A stretch of DNA of 64,000 nucleotides from Hoeflea_A sp965228785 (GTDB lineage: Bacteria > Pseudomonadota > Alphaproteobacteria > Rhizobiales > Rhizobiaceae). The stretch lies in the NCBI GenBank assembly GCA_965228785.1, contig CBDDIF010000001.1, positions 496,001-560,000 of the forward strand, read 5' to 3'. This document shows, in pieces, positions 44,501-51,727 of this stretch. The notes below the pieces were generated by a model. The model made no database searches. It worked only from the letters and a program-made list of their open reading frames with translations, and was not told where the DNA came from. The translations under genes and the position numbers were made by a program. Position 1 is the stretch's first letter. The number at the start of each line of letters is the position of its first letter.

Positions 44501-44626
44501 CTCGCTCAGCGAGGCGCCGACAAGAAAGTTGCCCAGCAATTGTTCTATGTTGGTGGTTTGTCCGGGAAACCGGACCATCGGGCCTGCCATGGCAAATGTC
44601 CCCTGTGCAAAGCGTTGCGGCCGCAA
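41528..44626 (-). CDS. large secreted protein with Calx-beta, SdrD-B-like, cadherin, RTX-like and DUF4214 domains (paralogue 2)
   Basis: The product is 1032 residues. Domains in order are Calx-beta near residues 20-135 (EEATEEITVEFTITGTATI, EPDETLVLELTQVL), an SdrD B-like (Cna B-type) repeat near 140-260 (GFIRGLVWYDQDRDGIDDDT, GRYEFDALAPGDYRLQF), and a bacterial cadherin-like (VCBS-type) repeat near 435-530 (PVAVNDGFTTEL, GPDTFTYTIDDGEGGTD). A cadherin near 600-710 is followed by the shared tail. It is probably a surface or biofilm adhesin exported by type I secretion. It shares its last 325 residues with paralogue 1. It is divergent from a GDSL-like hydrolase. Confidence 0.87.
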   Translation of the reverse strand: MRPQRFAQGTFAMAGPMVRFPGQTTNIEQLLGNFLVGASLSEEATEEITVEFTITGTATIGIAGDPGVDVEVPGSSTTGILTFAPGSRNAFTGTLRFQDDFDVEPDETLVLELTQVLSGEATIDQDNKTHTFTILDDDAVGFIRGLVWYDQDRDGIDDDTGLEFSLGGVVVDLLNADGTPTGLSATSDVNGRYEFDALAPGDYRLQFAHPDAALGLNHTIRNAGDGTNDSDPDPATGITDVFSIAAGQIVDTIDAGFVFDNVGPAVSGLDPLIVFSTNAFAGGPQVLDDDQEYEISRFFNIIGFSEDRVLKITVTGLLPEDSVSLKSVGDGVGQLKVVQDIAGARFVFLGGDRMGRIDETTNGDNGKAFEIIFDTFDGKKEHVEAVLNSLTFDNSAGSPTNLRTLTIAVDDGSGGIAQNEMMVVIGTPPNFDPVAVNDGFTTELRTPLSGNLFDDNGNGPDSDLNGDPFTVTSFEYLGAGTLDVQPDGSFDYTAPFGFSGPDTFTYTIDDGEGGTDTATVDITVVHPLNMLPFGGNLYSIAPPHDGQLGLRETAGTIEVFVIDPAYFDNAPPGTTDQPFVIMIDDGVSPPAVFNDAVFVGHPDVAPVTAIALSSSNIAENSDAGAIVGQVLLTFDDAPNIDEDFLVELSGDDAQLFIHDADGNLIVADDDNLDFETRQTANVTLTATNLNGVQFAQDLEITIENRPISDITLLSGGTVRENAAADTVIATFEAFENPVEPTAVLSIVAGGDGQFYLDGNELKVSPGATFDFDDQSNYFITFSATDGNGPAYEESFDIFVENVGPILGTPDEDVLDGTGFSDEIQALESDDIINASNGDDDIDGGPGTDTVVYARGRNQITHDWQNDGTIVVTRTALGEGTDTLTNVERIDLDDGSLLYDVGTPNLGFGYRIYQASFDRTPDEGGVLFWIGVLDELDNQGWSQYEKEQFLASQFIQSDEFKALFGANPTNEQYIDAMYQNVLDRLPDQGGYDFWVGGMVNDGLTREDILIAFTKSDENVDRTAPDLDDGVWVV
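41535..42510 (-). repeat. direct repeat copy 2 (3' end of the paralogue 2 gene)
   Basis: This copy matches 38591-39566 in the same orientation with a constant offset of 2944 bases. Identity falls from complete (first 266 bases, at the 3' end of the genes) to patchy in the cadherin-coding part, the pattern expected of recent gene conversion over part of an older duplication. Confidence 0.9.
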
Positions 44627-44847
44627 ACCGATATGTCAGACCGGTTTCGGGGATTTTAGCGGCGTTCACCTGGCGGAAATACTGTAGGACTCTACAGGTC
44701 CGACGCCGATTGATCACACGAATTCGTTATCATTGGCCAGTAAATCAGTCCGTTAACCAAGTCAGTACAGTGTTTGAGAAGAAAACCGGTCAACTATCGT
44801 CAGCTGACCGCCGGAGTGACCGGCATGTGAGCGATCTGGAGGATGCC

Positions 44848-45489
44848 ATGCGCGATCTGCGTATCTGTTTCGTAGGTGACAGCTATATCAATGGTTCGGG
44901 TGATGAGGAGTGTCTCGGCTGGATCGGGCGCCTCAGTCGGCGCCGGTTCACGCGGGACTTCAGGCTGACCTTTTATGATCTGGGTATCCGCGGTGTCACC
45001 ACCGACGAGATCAGGGACCGCTGGCAACGGGAATGCCAGGCGCGCTTCCCTGACGGAGCGGACAACCGGGTCGTGCTGCAGTTCGGGATCAACGATGTGG
45101 CGGAGGTTGTCGGCAAGGGTCGACACGTCGAGGAGGATGCGTCTGTCGCCAATGCGGAGGCGATCATTCGCGGCGTCATGGATATGTATCCAACGCTATG
45201 GGTCGGGGTGCCCCCGGCCAATGTTGCCTGCTCACCGATGCATCTGAGTGAAGGTCTGGTGATCGACTTTTCGCAGGAGACGACGGTTGCGCTGAACCGC
45301 CGCTTTGTCGCGCTGGCCGCCGAACTGGGCGTGCCGTATCTCGACATTCAGACGCCGTTGCTTGCCAATCCGGATTACATGCACAGCCTGACCCAGGGCG
45401 ATCAGATGCACTGTGGCGGATCGGGTTACGCGCTGATGGCTGAGCTGGTCGACAATTGGGATGCATGGGCAGCCTGGTTCAGGGCATAA
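44848..45489 (+). CDS. GDSL/SGNH-type hydrolase
   Basis: The ATG at 44848 follows tggagga. The 213-residue protein has the SGNH blocks: FVGDSYING (GDSY rather than GDSL), YDLGIRGVTTDEI, VLQFGINDVAEV (Gly-x-Asn) and QMHCGGSGY, where the canonical C-terminal Asp-x-x-His is GDQMHCGG. The mild variations keep Ser, Gly, Asn and His. There is no signal peptide, so it is cytoplasmic, in contrast to tesA. It is convergent with the glycosyltransferase operon. Confidence 0.85.
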   Translation: MRDLRICFVGDSYINGSGDEECLGWIGRLSRRRFTRDFRLTFYDLGIRGVTTDEIRDRWQRECQARFPDGADNRVVLQFGINDVAEVVGKGRHVEEDASVANAEAIIRGVMDMYPTLWVGVPPANVACSPMHLSEGLVIDFSQETTVALNRRFVALAAELGVPYLDIQTPLLANPDYMHSLTQGDQMHCGGSGYALMAELVDNWDAWAAWFRA

Positions 45490-45496
45490 GGCACGC

Positions 45497-47149
45497 CTAA
45501 AGCTGCCCTCTCAGCACCAACTGGTGCCGGCAGAACTGCATTGCGCGTGGCTCCCGCAGAACGATAAGTGTCCCGTTATCGAGTGGCGTCACGCTTGATG
45601 AAGTCCCCAGAATGTTTGCAAAGCTATCCCGCGCCTTGTCGGGGATTGCGGCGTAGATGCCGCACTCCGTGCAGAGAGCCTCAACCGCGCTCTGGTTTGC
45701 GGCAAGGGTTTGCCCGTCTTTCACGGCACGGATGAGGTGCCGGTCAGCGTAATAGACCGGCACCATGCTGCGGTCGGGAATGGTGACGATCGAACATTCG
45801 GGCACGGTGTTGCCAATCGATCGGGCGAAAGCAATCGATCGATCGTCCACGCCGCGATCGGCGCGGACCCACTTCAGCCGGTCGAAGCCACCGGCCGCCA
45901 CGGCAACAACTACGACCAAGAGGATCATGACGCGCAGACGATCGGGCGCTGCGAACTCTTCGCGGACGCGTTGCGAAATGCGAGGCAGTTCATCGGCAAG
46001 CAGGCCGACGGCCAGTCCGGCCGCGGGAACCAGAAGGAGGATCTGGTAGTCGTGAATGCTCATGTGGTTGGGCATGGCGAGCGCCCAAAGGGCATAGATC
46101 GACACGAAGGCGGCGATCGGCACGAGGGTCGCGCGGGCGGGGCCTTTGATGATCCTGCGGGCTTGAAGCAGAACGCAGGCCAGGGCGAGGAGGCCGAGGG
46201 GACCAAGCAGCGTTAGCCGCAGCAATATTTTCGGCAAATAGGTCCAACCGAGCACATCGGTGCGCTCTGCCTTTTCCTGAAGAAAATGCGGTGAAGCGAG
46301 TGCCTGCGCGGCTTCGGAATCGTAGCCCGACGACAGGCCGGAGCGGAGCAATACGCGCTCCAGGATGGCATCTCCGAAATGGGGCACCTGCCAGCCGTAT
46401 AGCACGAATATCCCGATGATGGTCGCTGTTCCGGCAAGACCGAAGACGATCCCGAGCGCCGCAGCCCACCGGTCGCGGCCGATCAGACCGAACAGCACCA
46501 GCGCCGGTGCGGCCAGGATTGGCTCCCAGGACGACAGGATCGCAAGCGCGAAGAAGGCAGCGCCCAGACAGGCCCAGCGGACACGGGCGGTCTTGCCGTC
46601 GACCGCCTCGAGATAGGAGTAGAGGCTGGCGAGCGTAAAGAAGATGGCCAGGTGAAGCTGGCTGCCCATCTGTCCATAGCGCATCAGGGCCGGCGTCGTC
46701 AGGAGGGCAAGACAGGCCAGGGCGCCGGCGAGGTCGCTGCCGCGGCGGCGCACGATGGCGTAGACAAGGCCCGCGCTGGCGAAATTCAGCGCCAGTGCCA
46801 GCAGATGCTGGGTTGTTTCTGAGGCGCCGAAGACGCGAAACGCGGCGCCGACAAGCATGCCGTAGAGCGGCGGCCAGTTGAGGTAGACGTCGGGCGAGGC
46901 GGTGAGCGGTGCGTTGTTCTGAACCGGCACGAAACCGAGTGCCGCAAAACCCTGTTCGGCGAAACTGCGCCCAATGGTGGCGAAATGGGCGCTGACCCAG
47001 GCATGCGGGTAATTGTAGGTGTTGTGGGCCAGCGTTGTGGCCAACATCGCAGCGGCGACCAACGCCACTGCGACCCAGACCGCGGATACCAGCAAGCGCT
47101 GCGATCGCGCCGCGGGAACGGCCGGTGCGTCAGTGGCGGAAATCTGCAT
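45497..47149 (-). CDS. GT-C-type glycosyltransferase (ArnT/PMT-like, GT39 or GT83)
   Basis: The 550-residue protein has about eleven membrane helices and a first large periplasmic loop typical of GT-C enzymes, with Asn/His/Glu positions near YNYPHAWVSAHFATIGRSFAEQGFAALGF; the usual early DE or DD pair is replaced there. The C-terminal 120 residues are soluble (periplasmic). GT-C enzymes transfer sugars from polyprenyl-phosphate donors outside the inner membrane. It is the last gene of an operon with UbiA, GtrA and a methyltransferase, 2 bases after the methyltransferase stop, which fits a lipid-linked donor. Confidence 0.82.
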   Translation of the reverse strand: MQISATDAPAVPAARSQRLLVSAVWVAVALVAAAMLATTLAHNTYNYPHAWVSAHFATIGRSFAEQGFAALGFVPVQNNAPLTASPDVYLNWPPLYGMLVGAAFRVFGASETTQHLLALALNFASAGLVYAIVRRRGSDLAGALACLALLTTPALMRYGQMGSQLHLAIFFTLASLYSYLEAVDGKTARVRWACLGAAFFALAILSSWEPILAAPALVLFGLIGRDRWAAALGIVFGLAGTATIIGIFVLYGWQVPHFGDAILERVLLRSGLSSGYDSEAAQALASPHFLQEKAERTDVLGWTYLPKILLRLTLLGPLGLLALACVLLQARRIIKGPARATLVPIAAFVSIYALWALAMPNHMSIHDYQILLLVPAAGLAVGLLADELPRISQRVREEFAAPDRLRVMILLVVVVAVAAGGFDRLKWVRADRGVDDRSIAFARSIGNTVPECSIVTIPDRSMVPVYYADRHLIRAVKDGQTLAANQSAVEALCTECGIYAAIPDKARDSFANILGTSSSVTPLDNGTLIVLREPRAMQFCRHQLVLRGQL

Positions 47150-47151
47150 AG

Positions 47152-48057
47152 TCAGCCGCGTTTACGGCGACACAACACCGTGTAGGAATCGAAAAGGTTG
47201 AGAGGCACGGTCAGCCGGTCGAGAAATTTCGGCACAGGCGGGCGCAGCCAACGCGGTGCGTAGGCGAGCACCCGTTCGGCCAGATAGCTTGCGGGGAAAT
47301 ACCAGGTGGGACGACTGATCGTCTGAACTTCCAGTCCTGCCGCCTCAATCGCTGTCGTCAGTGTGATGCGATCGAAGTAACCGATATGGGCGATGCGGAA
47401 ATGCCACCAGCGCCAGCCCATCAGCCGCGCCGCCAGGGATTTGACGTCGGGGGTCACCAGAAGGCAGACACCGTCATCGGCAAGCACGGCGGCAATGTCG
47501 CGCAGCAGGCCGACCGGGTCGGGCACATGTTCGATAACATCGACCAGGGTCACGCAGTCGAACGGGCCGGTCAGAGCCGGATCCGGCAGCACGCCGGGTT
47601 TGACAGGCAGGCCTGCGGCGGCGGCGCGCTTTTGCAGGGCGATCGACGGTTCGATACCCACCGCTTCATAGCCGGCCCGCAACGCCTCGTTGACCAGGAT
47701 GCCGCTGCCGGCGCCGACGTCGAGCAGCCGGCCGGACGGCTTTGCCCGGGCCAGCTGTTTGACAAGACGCCCGGCCTGAAGCGCCCGTTGGTCGCGGGTG
47801 TCCTCGTAGCCGTCATCGTCCATGTCGGCATAGAAATCCAGAACGTCCGGCAGATCGGGGCATTCGAGAAAGCCGCAATCGCAGCAGCTGTAGATGTCGG
47901 CCGTCGCGCCATAATCCTTGTCGGTAATGCGGAAGGCGTCGGCGCCGAGATCGTCGGGCAGGTTGCCCGCTTTGGCAAGCGTCAGGTTGCGCGATCCGCA
48001 GACCCAGCAGGTGGGTTCCACGTCCATGACAGGCGTTTCCAGTTCGGCCAGACTCAT
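47152..48057 (-). CDS. class I SAM-dependent methyltransferase with N-terminal zinc-ribbon
   Basis: The start at 48057 gives 301 residues. The first 65 hold a zinc-ribbon pattern CWVCGS...CCDCGFLEC. The SAM domain begins LLDVGAGSGILVNEA (motif I), with VTLVDVIEHVPDP (motif IV-like) and a C-terminal helix-rich part. Related proteins methylate sugars or other polymer building blocks in surface-polysaccharide clusters. Its ATG overlaps the GtrA stop by 4 bases. Confidence 0.88.
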   Translation of the reverse strand: MSLAELETPVMDVEPTCWVCGSRNLTLAKAGNLPDDLGADAFRITDKDYGATADIYSCCDCGFLECPDLPDVLDFYADMDDDGYEDTRDQRALQAGRLVKQLARAKPSGRLLDVGAGSGILVNEALRAGYEAVGIEPSIALQKRAAAAGLPVKPGVLPDPALTGPFDCVTLVDVIEHVPDPVGLLRDIAAVLADDGVCLLVTPDVKSLAARLMGWRWWHFRIAHIGYFDRITLTTAIEAAGLEVQTISRPTWYFPASYLAERVLAYAPRWLRPPVPKFLDRLTVPLNLFDSYTVLCRRKRG

Positions 48058-48476
48058 GCGCCCGCTCCGTTTCCGTCGGGTGTCGGTCGCGCCGCGAAGG
48101 TGAAAGCGCGGTTGACGAGGAAATTGGCGATAAACACCAGTACGGTTACCGCCACCTGAGCCAGCAGATACGGGATCGCCAGGACCAGTGTTGCTGCCGC
48201 GAAGAGGACCGTGTTGAGGGCGAGGCCGGCCATCGTCGTTGCCACATAGCGGGTGGCGGCGATCCTGTGATCGCTCCTGGAACGAAACACGAAGCGATGC
48301 TGAAGCCAGTAGTTGACCGGGATGGCGCACAGGAAACCGAGCGCCGAGGCCAGGACCTTGTCGACGCCAAAGCCGTGGTGCAGGCCCCACAACACCAGCA
48401 GATGCACGCCGAGGGCCGAACCGCCGGCAATACCGTAGCGCACAAACTGGGCTGCCGTGTTGTTCCTGTCGGTCAT
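48054..48476 (-). CDS. GtrA-family membrane protein (candidate polyprenyl-phosphate sugar flippase)
   Basis: This is a 140-residue protein with four helices, starting FVRYGIAGGSALGVHLLVLWGL and ending with the family motif FIANFLVNRAFTF. GtrA proteins are proposed to flip undecaprenyl-phosphate sugars to the periplasmic side, and relatives function in O-antigen glucosylation and mycobacterial arabinan synthesis. It lies 4 bases after the UbiA gene and overlaps the methyltransferase by 4, so this is a single operon. Confidence 0.9.
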   Translation of the reverse strand: MTDRNNTAAQFVRYGIAGGSALGVHLLVLWGLHHGFGVDKVLASALGFLCAIPVNYWLQHRFVFRSRSDHRIAATRYVATTMAGLALNTVLFAAATLVLAIPYLLAQVAVTVLVFIANFLVNRAFTFAARPTPDGNGAGA

Positions 48477-48480
48477 GGCG

Positions 48481-49476
48481 TCAATGGAACGACTGCACTT
48501 CGACCAGCGCGTTCAGCCATGGAATGTCGACGAAGAACAGCGCGGTCAGCAGAAGCGTCAGGAGGCCGACATAGCGAACGAAACGACGCTCGCGGTAGAG
48601 CTTTTCCGGGCTCTGGGTAACCGATCCCGGCTGCATGCCGATGCGGAAGTACCAGACGAAGAGTGCGGCAACGAAGGGAAACGCGATGAGAAATTCGATG
48701 CGGTACTTGATCAGGAAGACGCCGAGGAAAAGCGTCGTCGTCAGCGCGTAGAAGAACGCCGAGAGCAGCAGGCTCTGCTCGTCGTAATACAGGAACGAGC
48801 GGCGATAGCGGCCCGCACGCTGCGGATCGTTGATGAAGCGGTACTCGGCGTAGCGCTTGACGGCCATCAGATAGGCGCCGCCCATCCAGAAGGCGAGCAG
48901 GATCGACGAGGGCGGCAGCACACTGCCGAGAACCGCCGACCAGCCGAGCAGAAATCGCAGCGGGTTGTTGACCGATTCCGACAGGACGTCGAGATAAACC
49001 CGGTCCTTGGTGCGCAGCGGCTTGACGTTATAGGCAACGCCCATGGCAAGCAGTATGGCGGCGAAAAGCGTAAACTGGACGCCGATGGTCCAGCCGAGCA
49101 GCAGACCGGCCGCCGCCAGGATCCCCCACTGCAGATAGACTTGCGGCGCGGCAACCGCGCCGGCTGCTGACGGACGGTGGCGCTTGACCGGATGGTGCCG
49201 GTCGAATTCGGCGTCCAGCCATTCGTTGATCGTGTAATTGGCCGAGGCGATCAGGCAGACGGCGAGGATGCCGACAACGAGATTGACAACGGCGGCAGCT
49301 GTCGCCGATTCCGGACTGACAGCCAGCGCCAGAGCGGCACCCGGCAGCATGAAAATGTTCTTGAACCAGTGATCCGGCCTTGCCAGCGCCATCTGGTTGC
49401 TGATGAACGCACGCCAGCCGCCGGCGGACGCTCGCGGTGCGCCGTCAACGATGTCAGCTTGGGAATCGAGTGCCAT
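48481..49476 (-). CDS. UbiA-family prenyltransferase resembling decaprenyl-phosphate phosphoribosyltransferase
   Basis: The start at 49476 (ATG, ggatgg upstream) gives 331 residues with about nine helices. The first Asp-rich motif is NYTINEWLDAEFDRHHPVKRHRPSA, matching the N-x-x-D-x-x-x-D-x-x-HP-x-K-x-RP pattern of DPPR synthase (UbiA of arabinan biosynthesis) rather than quinone-pathway UbiA. The second motif is seen at YNVKPLRTKDRVYLDVLSESVN. It probably condenses a polyprenyl phosphate with phosphoribosyl diphosphate. It leads an operon with GtrA, a methyltransferase and a GT-C enzyme. The oxidoreductases DprE1/DprE2 are not in the window. Confidence 0.83.
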   Translation of the reverse strand: MALDSQADIVDGAPRASAGGWRAFISNQMALARPDHWFKNIFMLPGAALALAVSPESATAAAVVNLVVGILAVCLIASANYTINEWLDAEFDRHHPVKRHRPSAAGAVAAPQVYLQWGILAAAGLLLGWTIGVQFTLFAAILLAMGVAYNVKPLRTKDRVYLDVLSESVNNPLRFLLGWSAVLGSVLPPSSILLAFWMGGAYLMAVKRYAEYRFINDPQRAGRYRRSFLYYDEQSLLLSAFFYALTTTLFLGVFLIKYRIEFLIAFPFVAALFVWYFRIGMQPGSVTQSPEKLYRERRFVRYVGLLTLLLTALFFVDIPWLNALVEVQSFH

Positions 49477-49718
49477 GTGACCATCCGTCCGGACCAATCG
49501 GAATTTCCGGACGAAAATAGGCCGAACCCGGTTAATTTGCTCTTACGGGCGGGGATGCAATTTCAATTGCTCAACGGGCCAGCCGAAACCCTAAATCAAC
49601 TACGGATGTTCCGTATGAAAACGGCGCTTGATATCGCTTTCTTGCCAACAACTTCAGAACCGAAGATGGGTAATGGAGTCGTCACGACCGGACATTGTTG
49701 AATCCGGCCCGGCCAATC

Positions 49719-50528
49719 CTACGCGTTGGGCCGCACCCGGGCAGCGGTCTTGTTGGCAAAGGCTTCCAACCGTTCGCGGGCCGCGGGCTGAGTGTTGATC
49801 ACCCCGGCCACCACGGCCTCCGCATAGGCGGCGTCCATGCCGGACATGTTGTTCATGTGGCTCACGGCGGAGCAGATGGCGAAATTCGTCAGCGGCAGGT
49901 TCTGCGCGACTTTTTCGGCCAACTCCATGGCCTTGTCGAAGCTGGCGCCGTCTTCGACGATGTATTGTGCAAGGCCCAGATCAACAGCCTCTTGCCCCTG
50001 ATAGACCCGGCCCGTGAGGATCATGTCGATCATCCGGTACTTGCCGATCATGTCCGACACGCGGATCGTCGCGCCGCCGCCGGTGAAAATCCCGCGTTGC
50101 CCCTCGGGCAGCGCGAAATAGGTTCCGGGGTCAATCACCCGCACATGGGCAGCACTGGCCAGTTCCAGACCGCCGCCGACAACGGCCCCCTTGAGAGCCG
50201 CGATGATCGGCACGCCGCCATATTCCATCTTGTTGAACGCCTCATGCCAGCGCAGGCACACATGCATGAAATCGTCGGGGCTGCGGTCGGCCTTCCAATG
50301 CTCGACCAGATCGAGCCCGGCGCAGAAGTGATCGCCCTCTCCCGCCAGCACCACTGCCCTGACTCCTGCCATGCGCGCGCCGCTGAAGAAACGGATCAAC
50401 TCCTCGATGGTGGCCACATCCAGGGCATTGCGCTTGGAGGGGCGGTTCAGGGTGACCACGTAGAGGCCGTTGTCGCGCTCGGATAGGGCGAGGTTTTGGT
50501 AGGTATCGGGGTTCACGACGTCGGTCAT
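49719..50528 (-). CDS. crotonase / enoyl-CoA hydratase-family protein
   Basis: The start at 50528 follows aaagga. The 269-residue protein has the crotonase oxyanion-hole sequences: EGDHFCAGLDLVEHW and ALKGAVVGGGLELASAAHVRV. The usual Glu pair of hydratases is not clear, so dehydratase, isomerase or hydrolase chemistry on an acyl-CoA is also possible. It is divergent from an AraC-family regulator with a phased direct repeat between the two genes, so it is probably the regulated gene. Substrate unknown. Confidence 0.88.
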   Translation of the reverse strand: MTDVVNPDTYQNLALSERDNGLYVVTLNRPSKRNALDVATIEELIRFFSGARMAGVRAVVLAGEGDHFCAGLDLVEHWKADRSPDDFMHVCLRWHEAFNKMEYGGVPIIAALKGAVVGGGLELASAAHVRVIDPGTYFALPEGQRGIFTGGGATIRVSDMIGKYRMIDMILTGRVYQGQEAVDLGLAQYIVEDGASFDKAMELAEKVAQNLPLTNFAICSAVSHMNNMSGMDAAYAEAVVAGVINTQPAARERLEAFANKTAARVRPNA

Positions 50529-50638
50529 GGCCTGGTCCTTTCGGCAATCCATCATCGGGGAAGAGGTCGTTTGAAAGCTGCACGTCAGCTATTGTTTCGC
50601 GTCACATATCTCTTTCAGAACTTGCCGATAAGCTCGTA

Positions 50639-50674
50639 TTCCGCCAAAATTGTATCGGATTACGCCAAATCTGG
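50639..50674. promoter_or_regulatory. AraC-type direct-repeat operator between the crotonase and AraC genes
   Basis: CGCCAAA occurs at 50642-50648 and again at 50663-50669, exactly 21 bases apart (two helical turns), within longer matches TTCCGCCAAAATTGT and TTACGCCAAATCTGG (11 of 15 equal). AraC proteins bind such half-sites with a dimer spanning two turns. It sits between the start codons 50528 and 50682. Confidence 0.6.
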
Positions 50675-50681
50675 ACCGATC

Positions 50682-51695
50682 GTGACCAGCAAAGATCCCA
50701 TATTCCTGACGACGGTGTCGGCTGCTTTTATCGAGGATTGGCTGGAGGCGCTCCGGTCCCGGTGTTCACCGGACGTCGTGGCGTCTCTCCTGGAGCGATC
50801 CGGCCTGCAAACCGACCCGATGAAGCCGGCACAACGGGTGACGCTCGACGAGATCGCCCGGCTTTACAAGCGTGCCGCACTTGAAACAGGCGACGAGATG
50901 ATGGGCCTGTGGAGCCGGCCCATCCGGCCTCGGGCGTTGCAGCATCTGGTCACTGTTCAGCGCGAGGCGAGCAGCATGGCGTCTGCGCTCTATCGCTTCT
51001 CGACATTCTGGAACCTCCTGCTGGATGATTTTCGCCTGGACCTGCGCAGCGAACCGGACGAGGTGGAACTGTCACTGGTCCCCTACGGGCCCGGGTTCCG
51101 GCCGCAACGTTTCGGCCATATGTTGCTCCTGAAACTGGCCCACGGGTTGCTGTCCTGGTTGGGCGGATTTGAAACACCGGTGAGGGAGGTGCATTTTGCC
51201 TTCGAGCAACCGGCTTTCAATGCGGACTACGCTGTGGTTTTCCCCTGCCCGGTCCGGTTCGCAATGCCGCAGACCAGCATTGTTTTCGATCCAGACCGGT
51301 TCACCCGCCCGGTTGCGCGCAGCCGGTCCGAAGCGTCCGTGTTCCTGGAGCGCGCGCCGTTGGACTGGATATTTACCGGCTCGCGCGCGCACACCCACAG
51401 CTTGCGCGTCCGGGCCTTCCTTTACGGTGCAACCTGGCAGAGGTGTCAGCTTCCCGAGGCAGCCACTGCGCTGAAAATGACCCCACGGACCCTGAACCGG
51501 CGTTTGCGGGAGGAAGGCACTTCGTTCCAGGACATCAAGGACGCCCTGCGGCGGGACATTGCCATTCGGGCCCTTCAGCAGGGGGCCGACAGCATCGAGC
51601 AGATCGCGTATGATACGGGTTTTTCCGCACCTGCAAATTTCCATCGGGCATTTCGCAAATGGACGGATCGGACGCCGGGATCATACCGGGTCTGA
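50682..51695 (+). CDS. AraC-family regulator (arabinose-binding-domain type)
   Basis: The GTG at 50682 starts 337 residues; a longer upstream reading runs through the operator. The protein has a sensor domain of the OruR/VirS/ArgR-like Arabinose_bd family (residues 10-220) and a C-terminal AraC HTH: LPEAATALKMTPRTLNRRLREEGTSFQDIKD, AIRALQQGADSIEQIAYDTGFSAPANFHRAFRKWTDRTPGSY. It faces the crotonase gene and the repeat at 50639-50674. The role in CoA-ester metabolism is inference. Confidence 0.88.
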   Translation: MTSKDPIFLTTVSAAFIEDWLEALRSRCSPDVVASLLERSGLQTDPMKPAQRVTLDEIARLYKRAALETGDEMMGLWSRPIRPRALQHLVTVQREASSMASALYRFSTFWNLLLDDFRLDLRSEPDEVELSLVPYGPGFRPQRFGHMLLLKLAHGLLSWLGGFETPVREVHFAFEQPAFNADYAVVFPCPVRFAMPQTSIVFDPDRFTRPVARSRSEASVFLERAPLDWIFTGSRAHTHSLRVRAFLYGATWQRCQLPEAATALKMTPRTLNRRLREEGTSFQDIKDALRRDIAIRALQQGADSIEQIAYDTGFSAPANFHRAFRKWTDRTPGSYRV

Positions 51696-51727
51696 GACCA
51701 CGGACGCTCGCTCGATCGGTCAGACGG

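Noticed and set aside
38584..44626. adjacent adhesin genes as a phage or transposon insertion
   Set aside because: No transposase, integrase or terminal inverted repeats are seen; duplication with conversion explains the repeat.
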